From Actinomycetes bacterium (GTDB lineage Bacteria > Actinomycetota > Actinomycetes > Actinomycetales > Microbacteriaceae): a stretch of DNA of 11,065 nucleotides. The stretch covers positions 1 to 11,065 of the forward strand of contig JAUHVN010000067.1 of assembly GCA_030425055.1 (NCBI GenBank), in the 5' to 3' direction. Position 1 is the first letter of the stretch. Every line of letters begins with the position of its first letter. The position numbers and the translations under genes are program-made. This document shows, in pieces, positions 6,431-11,065 of the stretch. The notes below the pieces were generated by a model. That model saw only the letters and a list, made by a program, of their open reading frames with translations. It did not search any database and had not been told where the DNA came from.

Positions 6431-7110
6431 GCGCGGCTTTCCACGATGACGGGGTGCGCAGCGTCGGCGTTGTCGACGACGAGGGTCGCCCGCGCGCGCG
6501 GCGCGGCCTCGCTCAGGTACAGCTCCTGCCCGAGGCGGTAGCGCGCGTTGGATGCGGCATCCGGGTCGGGGTCGCTGCCGTCGCGCTCGGCCATGCGCGC
6601 GTACGCGGTCTCGACGGGCACGTCGAGCCACAGCGACCAGTCCCATAGGTCGCGCAGTTCGGGACGGTGGAGGAAGATGCCGTCGACGATCAGCACGGCG
6701 TCGATCGGCGCCGACACCCACTCCGACTCGACCGGTGCATCGCGGACGACGTCGAACGCGGCCAGCTGGAACCCCGTCGTGCCGGCAGTCTGCGCTCCGT
6801 CGCGGAACGGGTCGATGAGCACGCGGCGGAAGGTCGCGTAGTCGTACGAGTCGCGGTAGAAGCCCTCGGGGTCGCGTCGGCCCCGCGCATACCGCTCGGT
6901 GCGCGGGCGGTGGAACCCGTCGATGGATGCCTGGAACGCGGCGACGCCGTCCTCGGCGAAGACCTGCACGAGGCCGCGCGCGAAGGTGGTCTTACCGGCC
7001 CCGTCGAGGCCGTCGACCGCGACGATGGTGCGTCCGCGCGGGTAGCGGCGCTGCACGGCGTCGCGGATCCGCCGCCACACCACGGTGACGGGGGTGACGG
7101 GCAGGCGCAT
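6427..7110 (-). CDS. Uridine kinase-like P-loop nucleoside kinase
   Basis: The 227-residue protein is a small P-loop kinase of the uridine kinase/phosphoribulokinase type. The Walker A motif GLDGAGKTT is at 34-42. SIDGFHRPR at about 62-70 carries the acidic and basic residues that usually hold the nucleoside. A Walker-B-like strand, AVLIVDGIFL, lies at about 138-147. RYARGRRDPEGFY and YDYATFRR are typical of bacterial proteins annotated as uridine kinase, but the true acceptor (uridine, cytidine or another riboside) cannot be read from the sequence, so I give no symbol. The start is ATG 7108-7110; GGAGG lies only one base upstream, too close to act as a normal ribosome site, whereas TACGCT six bases upstream suggests a leaderless mRNA. 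It heads the truB-ribF cluster through an ATGA overlap and is divergent from mutY. Confidence 0.87.
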   Translation of the reverse strand: MRLPVTPVTVVWRRIRDAVQRRYPRGRTIVAVDGLDGAGKTTFARGLVQVFAEDGVAAFQASIDGFHRPRTERYARGRRDPEGFYRDSYDYATFRRVLIDPFRDGAQTAGTTGFQLAAFDVVRDAPVESEWVSAPIDAVLIVDGIFLHRPELRDLWDWSLWLDVPVETAYARMAERDGSDPDPDAASNARYRLGQELYLSEAAPRARATLVVDNADAAHPVIVESRA

Positions 7111-7116
7111 GCCTCC

Positions 7117-7122
7117 AGCGTA
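7117..7122 (-). promoter_or_regulatory. -10 box (TACGCT) of a leaderless promoter for the kinase-truB-ribF cluster
   Basis: TACGCT on the minus strand fits TAnnnT and ends 6 bases before the kinase ATG at 7110, so transcription would begin at or beside the A of the start codon. Any -35 element would fall at about 7140-7145, overlapping the mutY -10 box and the very start of mutY. Confidence 0.5.
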
Positions 7123-7134
7123 CGGTGCGCGGCC

Positions 7135-7140
7135 TAGGCT
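7135..7140 (+). promoter_or_regulatory. -10 box (TAGGCT) of a leaderless promoter for mutY
   Basis: TAGGCT fits the actinobacterial TAnnnT pattern and is followed by exactly 7 bases before the mutY ATG at 7148, with no ribosome-binding site. That is the classic leaderless spacing. No TTGACA-like -35 is evident. Confidence 0.55.
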
Positions 7141-7147
7141 GAACCGC

Positions 7148-8014
7148 ATGCCCGACCTCGCGACACCGCTCGTCGCGTGGTACCGCGACAACGCGCGCGA
7201 CCTGCCGTGGCGGCGGCCCGGGTTCAGCGCATGGGGCACGCTCGTCAGCGAGTTCATGCTGCAGCAGACGCCGGTGAGCCGGGTGATCCCCCACCTCGAG
7301 GCGTGGCTGGAGCGCTGGCCCACCCCGACGGCGCTCGCGGCTGCGCCTGCGGCGGAGGCGGTGCGCCAATGGGCGAATCTGGGATATCCGCGGCGGGCGC
7401 TGTGGCTGCATCGAGCCGCGGTCGAGATCCGCGACCGGCACGACGGCGTGGTGCCCCGCGACGTGGACGACCTGCTGGCTCTCACGGGCATCGGGGACTA
7501 CACGGCGCGGGCCGTCGCAGTGTTCGCATACGGCGAGCGGCATCCCGTCGTCGACACCAACACTCGGCGCGTGATCGCGCGCGCGGTCGCGGGTCGATCG
7601 CAGCCGGCCGCGGCGGCCAGGCGCGACCTCGCCGACATGGCGGCGCTGCTGCCCGACGACACCGCCGAGGCGGTCGTGTTCGACGCCGCCGCGATGGAGC
7701 TCGGCGCGACCGTGTGCACGGCACGCGCTCCGCGCTGCGACGCCTGCCCGATCGCGCACCGGTGCGCATGGCGCGCGGCCGGCTACCCCGACACCGGCGA
7801 CACCCGCCGTCGGCAGGCGCGCTACGAGGGCAGCGACCGGCAGGCGCGCGGTGCGGTGCTCAGGCAGCTGCGGGATGCCGCCGAGCACGCCATCCCGGCC
7901 GAAACCGTCGTCGCCGACTGGCCCGATCCGCTGCAGCGCGACCGCGCGATCGACTCGCTGGTCGCGGACGGCCTCATCGAGGCATCCGACGGGATGCTCC
8001 GCCTGCCGGTGTAG
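7148..8014 (+). CDS. mutY: A/G-specific adenine DNA glycosylase (short form)
   Basis: MutY removes adenine misinserted opposite 8-oxoguanine in base excision repair. The 288-residue protein has the HhH-GPD glycosylase fold: catalytic Glu35 in SEFMLQQTPVSR (E. coli Glu37), LGYPRRALWLH, the helix-hairpin-helix LTGIGDYTARAV at 112-123 and catalytic Asp136 in VVDTNTRR (E. coli Asp138). A 4Fe-4S cluster is formed by Cys190, Cys197, Cys200 and Cys206 (spacing 6, 2, 5). Only about 80 residues follow the cluster, and they look like a small winged-helix segment (RGAVLRQL, RAIDSLVADGLI) rather than the NUDIX-like 8-oxoG recognition domain of E. coli MutY. This short form is usual in actinobacteria. The start at 7148 is supported by a TAGGCT box 7 bases upstream. 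It is the only complete + strand gene, sitting between the kinase and rbfA. Confidence 0.93.
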   Translation: MPDLATPLVAWYRDNARDLPWRRPGFSAWGTLVSEFMLQQTPVSRVIPHLEAWLERWPTPTALAAAPAAEAVRQWANLGYPRRALWLHRAAVEIRDRHDGVVPRDVDDLLALTGIGDYTARAVAVFAYGERHPVVDTNTRRVIARAVAGRSQPAAAARRDLADMAALLPDDTAEAVVFDAAAMELGATVCTARAPRCDACPIAHRCAWRAAGYPDTGDTRRRQARYEGSDRQARGAVLRQLRDAAEHAIPAETVVADWPDPLQRDRAIDSLVADGLIEASDGMLRLPV

Positions 8015-8037
8015 ACCGGACGGACGCCGCAATGCAG

Positions 8038-8095
8038 GAGATCACCACAACGCCGGATCGATCGTCGCCGAACCGTCCGACGGCGTTGCGATCTC
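8038..8095. terminator. Long interrupted inverted repeat between convergent mutY and rbfA
   Basis: Arms GAGATC + CAACGCCG (8038-8055) and CGGCGTTG + GATCTC (8081-8095) pair over 14 positions, with an asymmetric internal loop (4 bases against 1) and a 25-base central loop. It begins 24 bases after the mutY stop and lies downstream of rbfA on the other strand. No T-run flanks it. It is a candidate bidirectional termination or 3'-end structure. Confidence 0.4.
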
Positions 8096-8120
8096 CGTCG
8101 GCGTGGTGGACGCGCCGACG
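8096..8120. terminator. Second hairpin in the mutY/rbfA convergent gap
   Basis: Perfect 8-base arms (CGTCGGCG / CGCCGACG) enclose a 9-base loop, directly abutting the previous dyad and ending 8 bases from the rbfA stop. Its position downstream of both converging genes suggests a role in transcription termination; no T-run is present. Confidence 0.4.
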
Positions 8121-8128
8121 CCGGACCG

Positions 8129-8560
8129 TCAGTCCTGGTCGGCCTCGCGGGGCTTGACGTACGGGTCGGCGTCGCCGGCGAACGCGGCCGACGAGGCGAT
8201 GCCCGCGACCTGCTCGTCGCGCTCGCGCGCCTCGCGCAGGAGGTCCTCGATGTGGCCGGCGTTGTCGGGCAGCGCGTCGGGGATGAACTCGAGCGTCGGC
8301 GTGAGGCGCACGCCGAGCTGGCGCCCGACCTCGCTGCGCAGCATCCCGGTCGCCGACTTCAGCGCCTCGCCCGAGGCGACGCGCTCCTCCTCGCTGCCGA
8401 GCACCGTGTAGAACACGGATGCGTGCTGCAGGTCGCCGGTCACGCGCACATCGGTGATCGTGACGAAGCCGAGGCGCGGGTCGCGCAGCCCCTTCTCGAG
8501 CCGCTCCGCGATGAGCACGCGGATGCGGTCGGCCAGACGTGCCTGACGTTCTGAGGACAT
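8129..8560 (-). CDS. rbfA: 30S ribosome-binding factor A
   Basis: RbfA binds the nascent 30S subunit near the 5' end of 16S rRNA and is needed for its late maturation, notably in the cold. The 143-residue protein has the KH-type RbfA core: RLADRIRVLIAERLEKGLRDPRLGFVTITDV near the N-terminus, the strand DLQHASVFYTVLG, then ALKSATGMLRSEVGRQLGVRLTPTLEFIPD with the kinked-helix Ala-Thr-Gly. It ends in an acidic, probably disordered tail of about 40 residues, typical for actinobacteria. The ATG at 8558-8560 follows GGGAG six bases upstream. It lies 55 bases downstream of infB, behind a strong hairpin, so its expression may be reduced or uncoupled relative to infB. It converges with mutY. Confidence 0.96.
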   Translation of the reverse strand: MSSERQARLADRIRVLIAERLEKGLRDPRLGFVTITDVRVTGDLQHASVFYTVLGSEEERVASGEALKSATGMLRSEVGRQLGVRLTPTLEFIPDALPDNAGHIEDLLREARERDEQVAGIASSAAFAGDADPYVKPREADQD

Positions 8561-8577
8561 GATGACTCCCTAGGGCT

Positions 8578-8607
8578 CGTGAGGGGCGCCCGCAGGCGCC
8601 CCTCACG
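8578..8607 (-). terminator. Strong hairpin between infB and rbfA
   Basis: A perfect 13-bp GC-rich stem (arms CGTGAGGGGCGCC and GGCGCCCCTCACG) closes a 4-base loop, beginning 8 bases after the infB stop. It is the strongest dyad I found in the window. On the minus strand it is followed directly by the rbfA ribosome-binding region and not by a T-run, so partial termination/attenuation or protection of the infB 3' end are both possible. Confidence 0.6.
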
Positions 8608-8615
8608 TGGTTGGA

Positions 8616-11065
8616 TCAGCCGCGCGGCTTCTCGACCAGCTCGGTGGTCTCGATCTCGTCGCCGATCTGGATGTCGTTGAACTTGCCCAGGCCGATACCG
8701 CACTCGAAGTCGGTCTTGACCTCGGTGACGTCGTCCTTGAACCGGCGCAGCGACTCGATCGCGAGGCCGTCCGCGAGCACGACGCCGTCGCGGATGATGC
8801 GCGCCTTCGCGTTGCGCGTGATCGTGCCGGAGCGCACGATGCAACCCGCGATGTTGCCGAACTTCGAGGAGCGGAACACCTCGCGGATCTCGGCGACACC
8901 CGACTGGACCTCTTCGAACTCCGGCTTGAGCAGGCCCTTCAGCGACTGCTCGACGTCGTCGATCGCGTTGTAGATCACCGAGTAGAACCGGACGTCCACG
9001 CCCTCGCGGCCGGCGCGCTCGCGCGCCTTCGTGTCGGGGCGGACGTTGAAGCCGATCACGATCGCGTTGTCGATCGTGGCCAGGTTGATGTCGGACTCGG
9101 TGATCGCACCCACACCGCGGTGGATGATGCGCAGCTGCACCGAGTCGTCGACCTCGATCTTGAGCAGCGACTCCTCCAGCGCCTCGACGGCACCGGACAC
9201 GTCGCCCTTGATGATGAGGTTGAGCGACTCGACCTTGCCCTCCTCGAGAGCGCGCGTGAAGTCCTCGAGCGAGATGCGCTTGCGGGCCTTGGCCAGCTGG
9301 GCGTTGCGCTCGGCCGCTTCGCGCTTCTCGGCGATCTGGCGGGCCAGGCGGTCCTCTTCGGTGACGATGAACACGTCGCCGGCTCGCGGCACCGAGTTGA
9401 GACCCTGTACCTGCACCGGACGCGACGGCGCCGCCTCTTCGACCGGCTCGCCGTTCTCGTCGATCATCGCGCGCACGCGGCCGTAGGCCGTGCCTGCGAC
9501 GATCGCGTCACCGACGCGCAGCGTGCCGGACTGGATGAGCACCGTGGCCACCGAACCGCGGCCCTTGTCGAGCTTGGCCTCGATGGCGACACCGCGAGCG
9601 GCCTTGTTCGGGTTGGCCGTGAGGTCCAGCCCCGCGTCGGCGGTGAGCAGCACCGCGTCCAGCAGATCCTGGATGCCGATCCCGTCGCGCGCCGAGACGT
9701 CGACGAACATGACCTCGCCGCCGTACTCCTCGGCGACCAGGCCGTACTCGGTCAGCTGCTGACGCACGCGCGCGGGGTTGGCCTCGGGCTTGTCGACCTT
9801 GTTGACCGCGACCACGATCGGCACGTTCGCCGCCTGGGCGTGGTTGAGCGCCTCGACCGTCTGCGGCATGATGCCGTCGTCGGCGGCGACCACGAGGATC
9901 GCGATGTCGGTCACCTGCGCACCGCGGGCACGCATGGCGGTGAACGCCTCGTGACCAGGGGTGTCGATGAAGGTGATCGCGCGCTCGATCTCTTCGTGCT
10001 CGGTCCACACCTGGTAGGCACCGATGTGCTGCGTGATGCCGCCGGCCTCGCCCGCGACCACGTTGGTCTGACGGATGGCGTCGAGCAGTCGCGTCTTACC
10101 GTGGTCGACGTGACCCATGACGGTGACGACCGGGGGACGGATCTCGAGGTCTTCCTCGTTCTCCTCCTCGGCCTCCTTCTCGAGGTCGACGCCGAAGCCC
10201 TCGAGGAGCTCTTTGTCCTCGTCCTCGGGCGAGACCATCTGGATCTTGTAGCCGAGCTCCTCGCCGAGCACCTCGAAGGTGGCCTCGTCGAGCGACTCGG
10301 TCGCGGTGGCCATCTCACCCAGGTTGAACAGGATGGTCACCAGGGTGCCGGGCTGCACGGTGTACCCGCGCATCGCCTCGAGCTTGTCGGCGAAGTCGGC
10401 GATGGATGCACCGCGACGCAGCCGGATGATCTCGCCATTGCCCTTCTGGACGTTGACGCCGCCGACCTGCGGGGCATCCCGCATCTCGAATTCCTGGCGC
10501 TTGGCCCGACGCGACTTGCGCTGCTTCGACTTGCCGCCGCCCTTGCCGAACGCACCCGCGGTACCACCGCCGGGTCCGCGGCCACGGCCGCCACCGCCGG
10601 GGCGCCCGGCGAAGCCGCCGCCGCCACCGGGACGACCGGCGAAACCGCCGCCGCCACCGGGACGACCCGCACCGCCGCCGCCACCGGGACGCTGCTGGAA
10701 CGGAGCGCCGGGACGACCGCCACCGGGACGGCCGGCGCCACCCTGACGCGGAGCGCCGGGACGCGGCGCACCGGGCCGAGGAGCCTGCGGACGGGGGATG
10801 TTGCCGGGGGTCGGACGCTGACCCATGCCCTGCTGGGTCGCGAATGGGTTGTTGCCCGGACGCGGACCGGCCGGGCGCTTGCCCATGCCCTGCTGCGTCG
10901 CGAACGGGTTGTTGCCCGGACGCGGACCGGGGGCGGGGGCCGACGGCGTGGCCGGGCCGGGCGTGGCGCCGGGCTTCGCGGGGGCCGCCGGGGCCGCCGC
11001 GGGGGTCTCGGGCTTCGCTGCGGGCGCCTCGGCGGGCGTCGCGGGCTCGGCCGGCGCGGCGGGGG
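8616..11065 (-). CDS. infB: Translation initiation factor IF-2 (N-terminus beyond window)
   Basis: IF-2 is the GTPase that brings initiator fMet-tRNA to the 30S subunit and promotes subunit joining. 815 residues are visible; the frame is still open at the right edge, so the start and roughly the first hundred residues are missing. The internal ATG at 10884-10886 is not the start, because the frame continues upstream through Ala/Pro-rich sequence and a repeat crosses it. From the edge inward come an Ala/Pro/Lys/Glu-rich segment, a Gly/Arg/Pro-rich low-complexity region, a basic stretch (KSKQRKSRRAKR), and the IF2_N-like block before the G domain. The G domain has GHVDHGKT (nt 10092-10115), GGITQHIGAY, DTPGH, NKVD and SAR. 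Domains II, III and IV follow, with the fMet-tRNA-binding C-terminal domain ending at EKPRG. It precedes rbfA, as in the classical nusA-infB operon. Confidence 0.98.
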   Translation of the reverse strand, partial: PAAPAEPATPAEAPAAKPETPAAAPAAPAKPGATPGPATPSAPAPGPRPGNNPFATQQGMGKRPAGPRPGNNPFATQQGMGQRPTPGNIPRPQAPRPGAPRPGAPRQGGAGRPGGGRPGAPFQQRPGGGGGAGRPGGGGGFAGRPGGGGGFAGRPGGGGRGRGPGGGTAGAFGKGGGKSKQRKSRRAKRQEFEMRDAPQVGGVNVQKGNGEIIRLRRGASIADFADKLEAMRGYTVQPGTLVTILFNLGEMATATESLDEATFEVLGEELGYKIQMVSPEDEDKELLEGFGVDLEKEAEEENEEDLEIRPPVVTVMGHVDHGKTRLLDAIRQTNVVAGEAGGITQHIGAYQVWTEHEEIERAITFIDTPGHEAFTAMRARGAQVTDIAILVVAADDGIMPQTVEALNHAQAANVPIVVAVNKVDKPEANPARVRQQLTEYGLVAEEYGGEVMFVDVSARDGIGIQDLLDAVLLTADAGLDLTANPNKAARGVAIEAKLDKGRGSVATVLIQSGTLRVGDAIVAGTAYGRVRAMIDENGEPVEEAAPSRPVQVQGLNSVPRAGDVFIVTEEDRLARQIAEKREAAERNAQLAKARKRISLEDFTRALEEGKVESLNLIIKGDVSGAVEALEESLLKIEVDDSVQLRIIHRGVGAITESDINLATIDNAIVIGFNVRPDTKARERAGREGVDVRFYSVIYNAIDDVEQSLKGLLKPEFEEVQSGVAEIREVFRSSKFGNIAGCIVRSGTITRNAKARIIRDGVVLADGLAIESLRRFKDDVTEVKTDFECGIGLGKFNDIQIGDEIETTELVEKPRG
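10608..10692 (-). repeat. 30-bp tandem repeat encoding GRPGGGGGFA units in IF-2
   Basis: Two consecutive 30-base units (10608-10637 and 10638-10667) differ at one base, and a shorter degenerate unit follows (10668-10692). They encode ten-residue Gly-rich units with an Arg-Pro in each, inside the disordered N-terminal region of IF-2. The in-frame period means copy changes would not disrupt the reading frame. Confidence 0.8.
10822..10930 (-). repeat. 60-bp direct repeat encoding a duplicated 20-residue unit in IF-2
   Basis: Two copies of 49 bases (10822-10870 and 10882-10930) are offset by exactly 60 bases and differ at only two positions that I can see. They encode the unit GPRPGNNPFATQQGMG twice, first ending in GKRPA and then in GQRPTPG. 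The near identity, including silent positions, points to a recent in-frame duplication. Confidence 0.85.

Noticed and set aside
8015..8128. A small open frame in the mutY/rbfA gap
   Set aside because: No start with a ribosome site or plausible peptide was seen; the space is better explained by the two inverted repeats.
10884..10886. ATG as the infB start codon
   Set aside because: The frame continues upstream to the window edge with Ala/Pro/Lys-rich sequence typical of actinobacterial IF-2, and the 60-bp repeat spans this ATG. The true start lies beyond 11065.
10598..10930. A CRISPR-like or other non-coding repeat array
   Set aside because: The repeats are in-frame within the IF-2 low-complexity region, there are only two or three copies, and there are no spacers.

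Overview
The window looks like chromosomal DNA of a high-GC Gram-positive bacterium, most likely Microbacteriaceae (Microbacterium-like). The grounds are strong G/C preference at third codon positions, a translation initiation factor IF-2 with a long Gly/Pro/Arg-rich N-terminal region, a MutY with no long C-terminal domain, leaderless-looking starts preceded by TAnnnT boxes, and the core gene order infB-rbfA-truB-ribF. The genus is inferred from style and content, not from a marker gene. Apart from two edge fragments every gene looks intact. I see no RNA gene, insertion sequence, prophage, CRISPR array or defence island. No gene-free stretch exceeds about 115 bases.

Layout, left to right. (1) Positions 1-253 (+) hold the C-terminal end of an unrecognised protein. 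(2) Positions 261-3618 (-) hold a three-gene deoxyribose/aldehyde cluster transcribed right to left: deoC, a full-length NAD(P)-type aldehyde dehydrogenase, and a short aldehyde dehydrogenase-like protein without the catalytic half. The last two overlap by ATGA. DeoC splits 2-deoxyribose-5-phosphate into glyceraldehyde-3-phosphate and acetaldehyde, and the dehydrogenase would oxidise the acetaldehyde. (3) Positions 3734-7110 (-) hold a tightly packed set: a uridine-kinase-like P-loop kinase, truB, two small four-helix membrane proteins and ribF. Three of the four junctions are 4-base stop/start overlaps. (4) Positions 7148-8014 (+) hold mutY, the only complete + strand gene. It is divergent from the kinase across 37 bases and convergent with rbfA. 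(5) Positions 8129-11065 (-) hold rbfA and infB; infB runs off the right edge, so its start is missing.

The classical nusA-infB-rbfA-truB-ribF order is therefore present but split by an oppositely transcribed mutY and by the added kinase and membrane genes. Inverted repeats punctuate the gaps: a 13-bp stem between infB and rbfA, two adjacent dyads between mutY and rbfA, two dyads between ribF and deoC, and an 8-bp stem between deoC and the dehydrogenase.

I did not find a convincing undescribed system. The items most worth a second look are the split ALDH16-like pair with a degenerate second subunit, the overlapping divergent leaderless promoters of the kinase and mutY, the dyad in front of deoC, and a hexamer (GGATGC/GCATCC) that recurs about 31 times on both strands and in several reading frames.
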